DNA of 64,000 nt, from NCBI GenBank assembly GCA_003021085.1, contig PXRE01000001.1, positions 124,001-188,000 of the forward strand, read 5' to 3'. Both the position numbers and the translations under genes were made by a program. Positions 33,972 through 43,234 of this stretch are shown in pieces. The stretch's first letter is position 1. Each line of letters opens with the position of its first letter. The stretch is from Halobacteriales archaeon QS_1_68_20 (GTDB lineage: Archaea; Halobacteriota; Halobacteria; Halobacteriales; PXRE01). Under the pieces are notes generated by a model. The model searched no databases, had not been told where the DNA came from, and saw only the letters and a program-made list of their open reading frames with translations.

Positions 33972-33979
33972 GGTTAAGT
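33972..33979 (+). promoter_or_regulatory. TATA-like promoter of the mrp operon
   Basis: GGTTAAGT is centred at about 33976. A start 27 bases on falls exactly at GTG 34003, consistent with leaderless mrpA translation. This argues against the longer open frame starting at 33964. Confidence 0.5.
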
Positions 33980-34002
33980 CCGGGCTGGAACACCCGTCGA
34001 AC

Positions 34003-36414
34003 GTGCAATTGGCCAGCGTCGCCCTCGCGGTTTCGTCCCCTCAGGAGCCGTCGCAGTCGGTGGTGTTGGCGGTCGTGCTGTTGCCGTTCGCGGCCGCCGC
34101 AGCGACGCCAGTCGTCTACCGGCTACTGGGCGAACGGACTGCCTACTCCGCGGCCGGTGTCGCGCTGGCCTGCTTCGGACTCGTCGCGTCCCTCCACGGG
34201 ACCGAGGGCAGCGTGGCCGTCCAGTGGATCCCGTCGCTGGACGTCGCGCTCCGGTTCTACGTCGACGGCCTGGCGTTGCTGATCGGCTTCCTCGCCAGCG
34301 GGGTCGGCGTCCTCATCCTCACGTACTCGCGAGGGTACATGCACGGTGAAGACGGGCAACTCCGGTACTACACCACCCTGCTGACGTTCATGGGAGCCAT
34401 GCTCGGGGTGGCGTTCGCGGCCGACCTGATCACCCTGTTCGTCTTCTGGGAGTTGACCAGCGTCTCGTCGTACCTGCTGATCGGGCACCACCGCCGGTCG
34501 GCGTCCTCGCAGTACGCGGCGCGCAAGGCGATGCTGGTCACCGTCTCCGGCGGCCTGTTCATGCTGGTCGGGTTCCTGCTGCTTCACGCCGTCTCCGGGG
34601 CGGCGCTCGGGGACCCGACCTTCGACCTGGTCGCCATGCTGTCGAACGCCGAGGCGATGCAGACCGCGCTCGCCGACCGTGGCCTCCTGGTCCCCGTCGT
34701 GGCGTTGCTGGGAATCGGTGCGGCGGCCAAGTCCGCACAGGTCCCGCTCCACTTCTGGCTCCCGGACGCGATGGAGGCACCCACGCCAGTGTCGGCGTTC
34801 CTCCACAGCGCGACGATGGTCAAGGCCGGCGTCTACCTCGTCGGCCGGTTCCGGCCGATGTTGCTCGGGGACGCCTGGACGACGTTGTTCGTCGCGCTCG
34901 GCCTCCTGACGATGACCGTAGCGGCCATCCTGGCGGTGGGGGCCAGCGACATCAAGGAACTGCTGGCGTACTCGACCGCCTCGCACCTGGGCCTGATCGT
35001 CGCCGGGTTCGGCATCGCCGAGAAGGTCGGCGCGGAGACGGGCGCGTTCCACATCCTGAACCACGCCGCGTTCAAGGCCGCGCTGTTCCTCGTCGCCGGC
35101 ATCGTGGCCCACGAGGCCGGCACCCGTGCCATCGACGAACTCGGCGGCCTGCGACACGATCTTCCGATCACGGCCGCCGTCACCACGGTCGCTGCGCTCG
35201 GCATGGCCGGGGTGCCGCCGTTCAACGGCTTCTACTCGAAGGAGCTACTGTTCGAGGCCACCTACGAGGTGGCCGCCCACGACGGCGGCCTGGCCTGGCT
35301 GTTGCCCGCCGTCGCGGTCTTCGGGAGCGTGTTCACGTTCCTGTACTCGGTTCGCTTCCTCATGTTGTTCTTCGGGGACCGGCCCGACGAACTCGAAGTT
35401 CACACGCCCCCGCGCGTGATGATCGTCCCGGCGGCCGTCCTCGGCCTCGTCGTGGCGGTGCTCAGCGTCGTTCCCACCGTCGGGGTCGACGTCATCGCCC
35501 AGTCCGCGTTCGAGTCGACGGCCTCCACGCCCGGCGAGGCCGCCGACCTGCCGCACATTCACGCGGGGCTCCCGACGGAGGCGTCCCCGGCGGCGCTGAT
35601 GAGCGCGGCAACCATCGGTCTGGGTGCGGTCGCGTACTTCTGCTACCCGGGGTACGGCCGCCTCCGCGACTGGGTCCGTGCCGCGGTGTCCGTCGACCCC
35701 CTGCGGCCGAACTGGTGGTACAACCGGAGCGTGGAGGGCGCGACGGCGATCAGCAGCCGGGCCGCCCCGTTCGTCCAGAACGGCCTGCTGCGGACCTACG
35801 CGACCTGGGCGCTGGCCGCCACGAGCGCCCTGGCGCTGGGCGGGTACGCCGCCGCAGGCGCCACACTGCCCGGCTTCAGCGGGGTCGAACTCGCCCCGGC
35901 GACGGTGATCGTCCTGCTGGTCGCGGCCGGCGGGGCCGTCGCCGTCGCGCGGTCGCCCTCGCACGTCGTCGGCGTGCTGACGCTGTCGATCCTGGGGTTC
36001 ATGATCGCCATCTTCTACATCCTGGCGAACGCGCCCGACCTGGCGCTGACCCAGCTCGTCGTCGAGACGCTGGTGCTGGTGATCTTCCTGCTGGTGCTGG
36101 ACCGCCTCCCGGCGTTCTACGGCGAGGTGGCGACGACCAGGCTACTCCGCGACGGCGCGCTGTCGCTGGTGGTCGGCGCGACGGTCACCGTGACGGTCCT
36201 GCTGGCGACGGCCAACCGGTCGCCGGACCCCATCTACGACTATTTCGTGGAGCAGGCCCCGTTGCCGACCGGGGGCGGCGGTCACAACGTCGTCAACGTC
36301 ATCCTGGTCGACTTCAGGGCCTTCGACACGCTGGGCGAGATTTCGGTGGTCGGCCTCGCGGCGCTGTCCATCGTGACGCTGGTCGCAATGCGTGACAGAG
36401 GTGAGTCGAGATGA
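34003..36414 (+). CDS. mrpA: Mrp-type Na+/H+ antiporter subunit A (MrpA/MnhA)
   Basis: This is the largest subunit of the multi-subunit cation/proton antiporter related to complex I. The protein (about 803 residues) has a NuoL-like core with FVFWELTSVSSYLLIGHHRR, VPLHFWLPDAMEAPTPVSAF and HSATMVKAGVYLVGRFRPML at about residues 140-290, and LAYSTASHLGLIVAGFGIAE. The C-terminal part carries DUF4040/MrpB-like helices (SILGFMIAIFYILANAPDLA, LTQLVVETLVLVIFLLVLDR). The key Glu (FWELTS) and Lys (MVKAG) of proton antiporters are present. GTG 34003 is chosen from promoter spacing. It leads the operon. Confidence 0.92.
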   Translation: MQLASVALAVSSPQEPSQSVVLAVVLLPFAAAAATPVVYRLLGERTAYSAAGVALACFGLVASLHGTEGSVAVQWIPSLDVALRFYVDGLALLIGFLASGVGVLILTYSRGYMHGEDGQLRYYTTLLTFMGAMLGVAFAADLITLFVFWELTSVSSYLLIGHHRRSASSQYAARKAMLVTVSGGLFMLVGFLLLHAVSGAALGDPTFDLVAMLSNAEAMQTALADRGLLVPVVALLGIGAAAKSAQVPLHFWLPDAMEAPTPVSAFLHSATMVKAGVYLVGRFRPMLLGDAWTTLFVALGLLTMTVAAILAVGASDIKELLAYSTASHLGLIVAGFGIAEKVGAETGAFHILNHAAFKAALFLVAGIVAHEAGTRAIDELGGLRHDLPITAAVTTVAALGMAGVPPFNGFYSKELLFEATYEVAAHDGGLAWLLPAVAVFGSVFTFLYSVRFLMLFFGDRPDELEVHTPPRVMIVPAAVLGLVVAVLSVVPTVGVDVIAQSAFESTASTPGEAADLPHIHAGLPTEASPAALMSAATIGLGAVAYFCYPGYGRLRDWVRAAVSVDPLRPNWWYNRSVEGATAISSRAAPFVQNGLLRTYATWALAATSALALGGYAAAGATLPGFSGVELAPATVIVLLVAAGGAVAVARSPSHVVGVLTLSILGFMIAIFYILANAPDLALTQLVVETLVLVIFLLVLDRLPAFYGEVATTRLLRDGALSLVVGATVTVTVLLATANRSPDPIYDYFVEQAPLPTGGGGHNVVNVILVDFRAFDTLGEISVVGLAALSIVTLVAMRDRGESR

Positions 36415-36436
36415 TCGAGCACGGAGGTGAACAGGC

Positions 36437-36901
36437 GTGAGCACCGTCATCGCGCGAACGGTCGTCCGGACGGTCGTCCCGCTGATCCTCGTGACGGCCA
36501 TCGCGCTGTTGTTGCAGGGGCACAACCTACCCGGCGGCGGGTTCATCGCCGGCGTACTGACGGCGACGGCGTTCGTCCTGATCTACGTGATCTACGGGCA
36601 GGACTACCTGGAGGAGGCAGTGTTCCACCGGACGCCGGTGCCGTCGCTGGAGATGTTCCGGCACGGCATCCTGGAGTACTACCGGTCGGCGTTCGGCCTG
36701 GGGCTGGCGCTGGCGGCCGCCAGCGGCGTCGCGGCCATCGGCTTCGGAGAGCCGTTCCTGACCCAGACCGTCCGGTTCCTGCATCACGTCCCGCTGTACG
36801 GCGAAATGGAACTGGCGAGCGCGCTGGTGTTCGACCTGGGCGTGTACTTCACGGTCGTCGGCGCGCTGTTGACTATCCTCGCGGTGGTGGGATCGGAATG
36901 A
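36437..36901 (+). CDS. mrpB: Antiporter subunit B (MrpB/MnhB)
   Basis: The 154-residue membrane protein starts at GTG 36437 with TVIARTVVRTVVPLILVTAI. It carries the MnhB signature LQGHNLPGGGFIAGVLTATA followed by further helices ending in YFTVVGALLTILAVVGSE. The GHNxPGGGFI motif is diagnostic. It lies 22 bases after mrpA and is part of the same operon, where all seven subunits are needed for antiport. Confidence 0.92.
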   Translation: MSTVIARTVVRTVVPLILVTAIALLLQGHNLPGGGFIAGVLTATAFVLIYVIYGQDYLEEAVFHRTPVPSLEMFRHGILEYYRSAFGLGLALAAASGVAAIGFGEPFLTQTVRFLHHVPLYGEMELASALVFDLGVYFTVVGALLTILAVVGSE

Positions 36902-36941
36902 TCGCACCGCAGGCGGGCCACCGGTCCCTGGGGGTGGTCGC

Positions 36942-37400
36942 GTGACCCAGTACGTCCTCGCGGTCGTGCTCGGACTGCTGTTCGCCTTCGGGACCTTCCT
37001 GGTCCTCCGGCGGGACGTCGTGCGGGTCGTCTGGGGCGTGATCATCATGGGCCAGGCGGCTAACGTCTACCTCGTGACGATGGGCGGCATCTCCCCCGAA
37101 GCAGTCGCCCCCATCGTCCACGGGAGCGGCGAGGCGACCACGGACCCGCTGGTGCAGGCGCTGGTGTTGACCGCCATCGTCATCGGGTTCGGGACCACCG
37201 CCTTCGCGCTGGTGCTCACCTACCGCGTCTACGAGGAACACGGCACGCTGGACCTCGACGACGTCTCCACAAGCGAACTCCGGGGGAGCCTCGTGGCTGA
37301 CGGCGGGACCGCCGCGCGGGGCCGCGACGGTGCCACCGACGAGGCCCTGGACGAGAGCGGCCCAGACGGGTCGACCGACGGAGGCGTGACCGATGGCTAG
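36942..37400 (+). CDS. mrpC: Antiporter subunit C (MrpC/MnhC, NuoK-like)
   Basis: The 152-residue protein starts at GTG 36942 with TQYVLAVVLGLLFAFGTFLV and has the NuoK-like three-helix layout with VVWGVIIMGQAANVYLVTMG and LVLTAIVIGFGTTAFALVLT. The C-terminus is a long acidic tail (residues about 105-152) that is not in bacterial MrpC and probably reflects halophilic adaptation. Its last eight bases overlap mrpD. Confidence 0.9.
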   Translation: MTQYVLAVVLGLLFAFGTFLVLRRDVVRVVWGVIIMGQAANVYLVTMGGISPEAVAPIVHGSGEATTDPLVQALVLTAIVIGFGTTAFALVLTYRVYEEHGTLDLDDVSTSELRGSLVADGGTAARGRDGATDEALDESGPDGSTDGGVTDG

Positions 37401-38916
37401 GACGGTCGTCGTCGCCCCCATGTTGGTCGCGCTGGGGGCCGCCATCGCGACGCTGTTGACGCGGCGGTTCGACCGGGCGAAGGTCGGCCTGTCGCTGGCC
37501 GGTGGCATCGCCTACGTGGTCGCGGTGGCGGCGTTGTTCGCCGAGGTCGGAACGGAGGGCATCCTCACTTACCAGTTGTCTGGCTGGGGCGCGCCGTTCG
37601 GCATCACGCTCGTCGCGGACGCCCTCTCGGCGTTCATGCTCGCGCTGGCCGCGATCGTCTCGTTACCGGCGCTGGTGTTCGCGGTCCGGTACGTCGGCGA
37701 GCAGGGCCAGCAAGTGTCCTTCCACCCGGTCTTCCACTTCATGATGGTGGGCGTTACCGGTGCTTTCCTCACCGGCGACGTGTTCAACCTGTTCGTCTGG
37801 TTCGAGGTGATGCTGATGTCCAGTTACGTGCTGGTCGTCTTCTACGGCGGCGGCCCGCACACGCGAGCGGGCATCCGCTACGTCTTCCTCAACCTCGCGG
37901 GCAGCGCCTTCATGCTGGTCGCCATCGGCGGCCTGTACGCCACGGTCGGCACGCTGAACATGGCCGACATCGCGCGTCGACTGGGCGACCCCGTCACCTA
38001 CGGCGTCGACCCCGCACCGGTACTGGGCCTGGCGGCCATCCTGCTGGCGGTGTTCGCGCTGAAGGCGGGCCTCGTCCCGTTCCAGTTCTGGGTTCCGGGG
38101 GCGTACCGCGCGGCACCGGCACCCGTCTCGGCCGTGCTGGCGGGCGTCGTCAAGAAGGTCGGCGTCTACGCCATCGTCAGGTTGTACTTCACCGTCTTCG
38201 GCGTCGGGACGGTCCCCGGTGGCCTGGGCCTGCCCGGACTAGACGGCGCTTCGTTCCTGAACTTCTTCGGTCCGGTCCTGTTCGTCATGGCCGTCGCCAG
38301 CATCGGCGTGGGCGGCGTCGTCGCCGTCGCCCGGGACGACGTGGACGAACTGCTGGCGTACTCCTCGATCAGCCAGGTCGGGTTCATCGTCCTCCCGCTG
38401 GCGGTCGGTGCGACCGTCCCGGCCGTCCGGGACCTGGCAATCGCGGCCACGCTGGTGTACTCGCTCAACCACGCCGTCGCCAAGGGGCTGCTGTTCCTGA
38501 CCTCGGGCGCCATCTACGAGGCCGTGGGATCCATCGACCTCCGGGACCTGGGCGGCATCGTCGAGGAGTCCCCGACGCTCGCCGGGGGCTTCTTCGTCGG
38601 CGGCCTCGCGCTCGTCGGCATCCCGCCGCTGTCGGGCTTCTTCGGGAAAATGCTCGTGTTCGACGCGACGGCGCGGGCCGGTGCCGACCTCGCGCTCGGG
38701 GCCGCGCTGGTGGGGGCCGTCCTCACCATCGCGTACTTCTCGCGGGCCTGGAACCGCGGCTTCTGGGGCGAACCGAGCGAGGCCGTCGCGGAGGCCCGCC
38801 CCTCTGGCGTCCAGTTGTCCGTGGTAATCACCCTGGGCCTGGTAGTCGTCGCCATCGGCGTGGGGTTCGACCCGGTCTTCGAGGCGGCCTCGAGGCCGTC
38901 GAACTCGCGGAGGTGA
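37393..38916 (+). CDS. mrpD: Antiporter subunit D (MrpD/MnhD)
   Basis: The 507-residue NuoM/N-like subunit has VFNLFVWFEVMLMSSYVLVV with the conserved Glu, FALKAGLVPFQFWVPGAYRA with the conserved Lys, and LLAYSSISQVGFIVLPLAVG. These are the ion-translocation residues of this family. About fourteen membrane helices are visible. It overlaps mrpC by eight bases and is followed by mrpE after 33 bases. Confidence 0.92.
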   Translation: MARTVVVAPMLVALGAAIATLLTRRFDRAKVGLSLAGGIAYVVAVAALFAEVGTEGILTYQLSGWGAPFGITLVADALSAFMLALAAIVSLPALVFAVRYVGEQGQQVSFHPVFHFMMVGVTGAFLTGDVFNLFVWFEVMLMSSYVLVVFYGGGPHTRAGIRYVFLNLAGSAFMLVAIGGLYATVGTLNMADIARRLGDPVTYGVDPAPVLGLAAILLAVFALKAGLVPFQFWVPGAYRAAPAPVSAVLAGVVKKVGVYAIVRLYFTVFGVGTVPGGLGLPGLDGASFLNFFGPVLFVMAVASIGVGGVVAVARDDVDELLAYSSISQVGFIVLPLAVGATVPAVRDLAIAATLVYSLNHAVAKGLLFLTSGAIYEAVGSIDLRDLGGIVEESPTLAGGFFVGGLALVGIPPLSGFFGKMLVFDATARAGADLALGAALVGAVLTIAYFSRAWNRGFWGEPSEAVAEARPSGVQLSVVITLGLVVVAIGVGFDPVFEAASRPSNSRR

Positions 38917-38949
38917 ACGGAGAATGATTACGAGCGAGGAGGTGATCGC

Positions 38950-39591
38950 ATGAAGGTTCGCAAGTGGCCCGTCGTCGGCGTGCTGCTGGCCGTGCTGTGG
39001 GTGTTCGTCCGCGGAGCGCCGCTGACGCCCGCAGACCTCGCCTCGTCGTTCCTGTCGGGCCTGGTGGTCGGCCTGGGAGTCGCGTTCACGTTCCGGCGGC
39101 TGTACCTGCCTACGGTCGACGTCGGCCACGCGGTGCAGGGCGTCTTCGCGGGAACGCTGTACCTCCTGCTGTTCCTGAAGGAGATAATCGCCGCGAACCT
39201 CGACGTCGCCTACCGAGTGTTGCACCCCAGTATGCCCATCGAACCGGACGTGGTCGCCATCCAGCTGCGCGTCCAGCACGACGCCGCGATCACGTCGCTC
39301 GCCAACAGCATCACGCTCACGCCAGGAACCCTGACCATGGATCACGACCCCGAGACGAACACGCTGTACGTCCACGGCATCATCGGCCGCCGGCGCGAGG
39401 CCGTCGTCGGGCCGATCCGTCGCTGGGAGGACCTCCTGCTGGTCGTCTTCGACGAGGAGATGGACCCCGAGGACGAACCGCCAGCCCCCGAAGGTGTCCG
39501 GGAACCGGCGACCGCGGACGACGCCGGGTCGTCGCCCGACGAACTCCGGCGGGGATCCGCACGGCTGGGAGGTGAGGACGATGGCCGTTGA
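38950..39591 (+). CDS. mrpE: Antiporter subunit E (MrpE/MnhE)
   Basis: The 213-residue protein begins MKVRKWPVVGVLLAVLWVFV, with FLSGLVVGLGVAFTFRRLYL and LYLLLFLKEIIAANLDVAYR. The family motif is ITLTPGTLTMDHDPETNTLY, close to SITLTPGT in all MrpE. An acidic C-terminal extension after about residue 175 is extra relative to bacterial homologues. Its end overlaps mrpF by eleven bases. Confidence 0.9.
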   Translation: MKVRKWPVVGVLLAVLWVFVRGAPLTPADLASSFLSGLVVGLGVAFTFRRLYLPTVDVGHAVQGVFAGTLYLLLFLKEIIAANLDVAYRVLHPSMPIEPDVVAIQLRVQHDAAITSLANSITLTPGTLTMDHDPETNTLYVHGIIGRRREAVVGPIRRWEDLLLVVFDEEMDPEDEPPAPEGVREPATADDAGSSPDELRRGSARLGGEDDGR

Positions 39592-39871
39592 ACTGCCGGG
39601 ATTCCTCGCGACCGTCGTCGAGGCGGTGCTGGTCCTGTCGGCAACGTTGACGTTGCTCGCGGGCTACCGCGTCGTCAGCGGCCCGACCACCCCCGACCGG
39701 ATGGTCGCGCTGGACACCATCGGCTCGAACGTCGTCGCCATCGCGGTGCTGTTCGCGCTGGTGACCGGCCAGGACTTCTTCGTCACCATCTCGCTGGTCC
39801 TGGCGATCATCGGGTTCATCAGCACCATCGCCGTCGCGCAGTACGTCACGGAGGGTGACATCATCACATGA
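39581..39871 (+). CDS. mrpF: Antiporter subunit F (MrpF/MnhF)
   Basis: The 96-residue, three-helix protein starts at ATG 39581 (MAVELPGFLATVVEAVLVLS). It contains GPTTPDRMVALDTIGSNVVA, the diagnostic GPTxxDRxxAxD motif whose Asp is important for activity, and FFVTISLVLAIIGFISTIAV. Overlaps with mrpE and mrpG (ATGA) show tight coupling. Confidence 0.92.
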   Translation: MAVELPGFLATVVEAVLVLSATLTLLAGYRVVSGPTTPDRMVALDTIGSNVVAIAVLFALVTGQDFFVTISLVLAIIGFISTIAVAQYVTEGDIIT

Positions 39872-40266
39872 TCGGGGAACTGCGACACGCACTCGGCGCC
39901 GCCGACCTCGTTCCGCTGGCGACCGAAGCGACCAAGTTAGGAACCGTCCAGACGGTCGTCGCCACGGCGCTCGTGCTCGTGGGGGCGTTCTTCCTCACCG
40001 TCGGGACGGTCGGTCTCCTGCGGTTGCCCAACGTCTACAACCGGATGCACGCGACGACGAAGGCCACCACCATCGGCGCCTCGTCGATGTTCCTGGCCGG
40101 GTTCGTCGTGTTCGGTCCGGGCGGCGCCGGCCTGACGTCGCTGGTCGGCATCGTCTTCCTGTTCACCACCGCGCCGACCGGCGCACACCTCATCTCACGG
40201 GCGGCCCACCGGATGGGCGTGCCCTTCTTCGGCGAGGAGGCGAGCTGGCCCGGCGAGGACGACTGA
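39868..40266 (+). CDS. mrpG: Antiporter subunit G (MrpG/MnhG)
   Basis: The 132-residue protein has TALVLVGAFFLTVGTVGLLR, the family motif LRLPNVYNRMHATTKATTIG, and FLFTTAPTGAHLISRAAHRM near the C-terminus. This last subunit completes the ABCDEFG set in the same order as bacterial Mrp operons. The operon ends after it; no clear terminator is seen in the next 100 bases. Confidence 0.92.
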   Translation: MIGELRHALGAADLVPLATEATKLGTVQTVVATALVLVGAFFLTVGTVGLLRLPNVYNRMHATTKATTIGASSMFLAGFVVFGPGGAGLTSLVGIVFLFTTAPTGAHLISRAAHRMGVPFFGEEASWPGEDD

Positions 40267-40411
40267 GGTCGGCCCGAGCGTTCCACGGCGCCGCGCCCTC
40301 GTAGCCGAAGCCGCCAAACTTCAAATAGGATGGCGGCGAAACCAACGCCGAGATGTCCGACCGCCGTTCGACGCACGTTCGGTACCCAGGTGGCCCCGGG
40401 CCGTCTACGGG

Positions 40412-41029
40412 ATGGCGGCGTACCTGGGAGGCTACCTGCTCGCGTATCCGCTTGCCAGCGCCCGCTTGGACGACGCCCCCGCGGCGACGACGGTAGAGAC
40501 GGTCGAGGGGACCGTGACGGCGGCAGAGTTGCTGGCGACCGCGGACGTGTCGGTGGCAGGATGGCAGAGCGTGGGGTGGCTGTTCTACAACGCCCGCTTC
40601 GTCTCCGTCCAGTTGCCCGGCCCGGAAGTCGGCCGCGCGGTGGAGGCGACCAACCTGCTCACGTCCACTGGCGGTCTGCTGTCCCTGCTCCTGCTCGTCC
40701 CCGCACTTGCGCTGATCGCCGCGGGGGCGATGGCCACCCGGGACGTCGCAGTTACGAGGAACCTCCGGTACGACGTCGGTACCGGCGGCACCCGGTACGC
40801 GCTCAACGGCGGCCTCGTGACGATGCTGGGGTACATGCCGCTGGCGTTGCTGGGTACCTTCGTGTTCACGCACGGGTATCTGGGTGCCGACGGGCCGAGC
40901 ACGTTCGGCGGGTGGGTCGTCGCCGGCGGGATCTACCCGCTGGTCTACGGCGGCCTGGGCGGCTATCCGGGCAGGCGATTCGCGGACGTAGAAGACCGAT
41001 CCACCGAGGGCCGGGAGACGGGGTGGTGA
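40412..41029 (+). CDS. Hypothetical membrane protein with possible N-terminal frameshift
   Basis: The 205-residue frame starts at ATG 40412 (MAAYLGGYLLAYPLASARLD) and has four or five membrane helices, including LLSLLLLVPALALIAAGAMA and LVTMLGYMPLALLGTFVFTH. Another ATG at 40353 opens MSDRRSTHVRYP in a different frame. One extra C in the TACCCAGG stretch (about 40383-40390) would join it to RWPRAVYGMAAYLGGY. The true protein is probably 20 residues longer and this copy may carry an indel. Function unknown. Confidence 0.6.
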   Translation: MAAYLGGYLLAYPLASARLDDAPAATTVETVEGTVTAAELLATADVSVAGWQSVGWLFYNARFVSVQLPGPEVGRAVEATNLLTSTGGLLSLLLLVPALALIAAGAMATRDVAVTRNLRYDVGTGGTRYALNGGLVTMLGYMPLALLGTFVFTHGYLGADGPSTFGGWVVAGGIYPLVYGGLGGYPGRRFADVEDRSTEGRETGW

Positions 41030-41098
41030 CGTAGTTCCAGGGTCCGGTGCAACCGTTCCGTCGAATCCCACACTAGGGCGGTCGACGGCCCCCCGAAG

Positions 41099-41470
41099 TC
41101 ACTCGGATTCCAGTTGCCCATCCGGTTCCAGTAGCCTCCGTAGTGTGACTCCCTCAAGTTTGGCGAGTTGTTGACCCACGTCGCTGTCACGGTTCAATCG
41201 GTACATCGGGCTCCCGCCGACCGTTCGGGTCCGCTCGACGACGCCGAGCGCGACCAGTTCGTCGATGTGCTCGTAGACCGTGCTCCGGGCGACTCCGGCC
41301 AGACGGGCCAGGTCCGAGACGTTCACGTCGTGTTCGTCCTCGCCGAGGAGTGCCGCGACGATCCGGACCCTCGCGCCCGAACCGAAGAGAACAGTCAGGG
41401 GCGTGTCTTCAGCGTCCGATTCCAAATCGTCCCGCTGATGCTGGGCCATCATCACCAGTTGAGTCCGCAT
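41099..41470 (-). CDS. Winged-helix transcriptional regulator
   Basis: The 123-residue protein has a single winged helix: PLTVLFGSGARVRIVAALLG, VNVSDLARLAGVARSTVYEH with the recognition helix, and IDELVALGVVERTRTVGGSP as the wing. It is similar to ArsR/TrmB/MarR-type one-domain archaeal regulators. No effector domain is visible. Start choice is uncertain: Met codons at 41470, 41452 and 41449 are all possible. It is divergent from the small gene at 41580. Confidence 0.75.
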   Translation of the reverse strand: MRTQLVMMAQHQRDDLESDAEDTPLTVLFGSGARVRIVAALLGEDEHDVNVSDLARLAGVARSTVYEHIDELVALGVVERTRTVGGSPMYRLNRDSDVGQQLAKLEGVTLRRLLEPDGQLESE

Positions 41471-41579
41471 CGCTCAAAAATGTTCGTCCATATGTCCACA
41501 TGTGTAGTTTCAACACTACACTCACGGTTTCCGATTCGGTGCCGAGGTTCAAGTACGATCGGGCGACCAGCCCAGCGTC

Positions 41580-41873
41580 ATGGACGAGGTGGCGATACGA
41601 AATCGAGTCGTCGAGAAGCTATTGCGAAAGCGAGTCGTCGGGAGCCACAAGAAACGGATAGATACCGTCGTAAACTGGTTTCCCTCACACGCCCAGGGCC
41701 GGGCCGAACGGACGATTCGGGAGATGATCGCCGAACCGGACGCCCCGCTCGAAGCGTACGGTGGTACCTGCGACAACGTACGGCTAACGAGCGTCGAAGA
41801 CGCAGTTCGATTCCTGGAAAACGGCGAAGATGGAGACGTCCCGTTCGGATTCGATTGCGTCGAGGCCCGGCGT
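41580..41873 (+). CDS. Hypothetical protein lacking a normal stop before the convergent gene
   Basis: ATG 41580 is 27 bases from a TTCAAGTA box, so it is probably leaderless. The protein looks real for about 92 residues: MDEVAIRNRVVEKLLRKRVV, HKKRIDTVVNWFPSHAQGRA, LTSVEDAVRFLENGEDGDVP, then FGFD. No stop follows. The frame stays open through the antisense strand of coaBC to 43169, which is implausible coding. A lost stop or a small indel near 41855-41870 is likely. The end given here is the coaBC boundary. Function unknown. Confidence 0.5.
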
Positions 41874-43091
41874 TCACTCCAGCAACGCCGCCAGTTCCCC
41901 GGCGATCCGCTCGGCAACGTCGGCCTTCGTCCCGGAGACGGGTTCGTAGTCGTCCTCGTCGACGAGCAGGGCCCGCGTCTCCGCCGCACCCATGACGCTG
42001 GCGTCGTTGGCGACGACGAACGAGAGGTCCGCCCGGTCCATGATCCCCCTCCCGGCCTCGGCCATCTCGTCGTCGTCGCCGCTGGTCTCGGTCTTGAAGC
42101 CGACGATGGGGAGGTCAGGCCGGGTCTCCCGGGCGCCGTCGATGAGTTTCGGCGTCGGTTGCAGGTCCAGCGAGAGGTCTTGGCCAGAGCGGAGTTTGTC
42201 GGCGTGGGCGTCGGTGGTGTAGTCGCCGATGGCCGCCGCCGAGACCAGCGCGTCCGCGTCCGCGATGGCGTCCTCGATGGCAGTCAGCATCTCCCCACCG
42301 TCCTCGACCTGCCGGAGCATGGCGTAGGGTACCCGGGGATCGTCGGACTTCGGATCGAGAGCGGCGGCCCCGAGGGGCTGGAGGCCGACGACGCCGTGGA
42401 CCAGGGTGACGTCGGCGCCGCGAACGTAGCAAGCCCGGGCGACCGCCCGGCCCATGCGGCCCGACGAGCGGTTGGTCAGCACGCGAACGGGGTCGATGGC
42501 TTCCGCCGTCGCCCCGGCGGTCACGACGACCGAGCGTCCCGAGAGGTCGTCCTCGCCGGCCGCCGCGCGTGCCGCGCGGGCGGTCTCGATGGCGATGGCG
42601 TCCTCGGTGGCGATCTTGGCCTTGCCCTCCTCGATCCGGGGGTCGACGAACTCGACGCCCCAGGACTCGACTGTCTCGATGGCCTCCAGGACCCCGGGGT
42701 GGTCGTACATCGGTTCGTGCATCGCGGGCGCGACGACGACCGGCAGTCCCGCCCCCAGCGCGGTCGTCGCGCAGGTCGTGACCGGCGTGTCGTCGACGGC
42801 GGCGGCGATCTTGCCCACCGTGTTCGCCGTCGCGGGCGCGATCAACAGGACGTCGGCCCACCCGTCCTCGCCACAGAGTTCGATGTGCTCGGTGGCGCCG
42901 GTGAGTTCGGTCACCACCGGCTCGTCGGTCGCCCAGTCCAGCGCCCAGGGGTGGACGATGGTGTGCGCGCTCGGCGTCGTCACGGCCCTGACCGCGGCGC
43001 CGCGCCGGCGAAGTTCGTTCGCCAGTTCGACGGCCCGGACCGCCGCGATGCTGCCGGTCACGCCCAGCGCGACGTTGACTCCCGAGAGCAT
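41874..43091 (-). CDS. coaBC: Bifunctional phosphopantothenoylcysteine decarboxylase/phosphopantothenate--cysteine ligase
   Basis: This enzyme makes 4'-phosphopantetheine for coenzyme A. The 405-residue protein has an N-terminal flavin-binding CoaC domain (NVALGVTGSIAAVRAVELAN, LLIAPATANTVGKIAAAVDD, VVVAPAMHEPMYDHPG). The catalytic His of CoaC is in SAHTIVHPWAL. The CoaB domain follows (VVVTAGATAEAIDPVRVLTN, RSSGRMGRAVARACYVRG, VSAAAIGDYT). Length and domain order are normal. In archaea CoaB uses a nucleotide to activate 4'-phosphopantothenate. Confidence 0.93.
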   Translation of the reverse strand: MLSGVNVALGVTGSIAAVRAVELANELRRRGAAVRAVTTPSAHTIVHPWALDWATDEPVVTELTGATEHIELCGEDGWADVLLIAPATANTVGKIAAAVDDTPVTTCATTALGAGLPVVVAPAMHEPMYDHPGVLEAIETVESWGVEFVDPRIEEGKAKIATEDAIAIETARAARAAAGEDDLSGRSVVVTAGATAEAIDPVRVLTNRSSGRMGRAVARACYVRGADVTLVHGVVGLQPLGAAALDPKSDDPRVPYAMLRQVEDGGEMLTAIEDAIADADALVSAAAIGDYTTDAHADKLRSGQDLSLDLQPTPKLIDGARETRPDLPIVGFKTETSGDDDEMAEAGRGIMDRADLSFVVANDASVMGAAETRALLVDEDDYEPVSGTKADVAERIAGELAALLE

Positions 43092-43234
43092 TTCCCCGGT
43101 GGTTCGCTCCCACGGGTTAAAAAGCCGCAGGCGACGGGGCGAGAGTACGGTTCAGGTATGTGGGGGTAGCCGGCATAGCCGCCGGGGCGGTGGTGTCTAG
43201 CAGGACGGGGGGTCGGCCACTATCGTTGATTTGA

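Noticed and set aside
33964-34002. TTG start for mrpA with a 13-residue extension
   Set aside because: A TATA-like box inside this stretch is 27 bases from GTG 34003, and the extension is basic and unlike the family.
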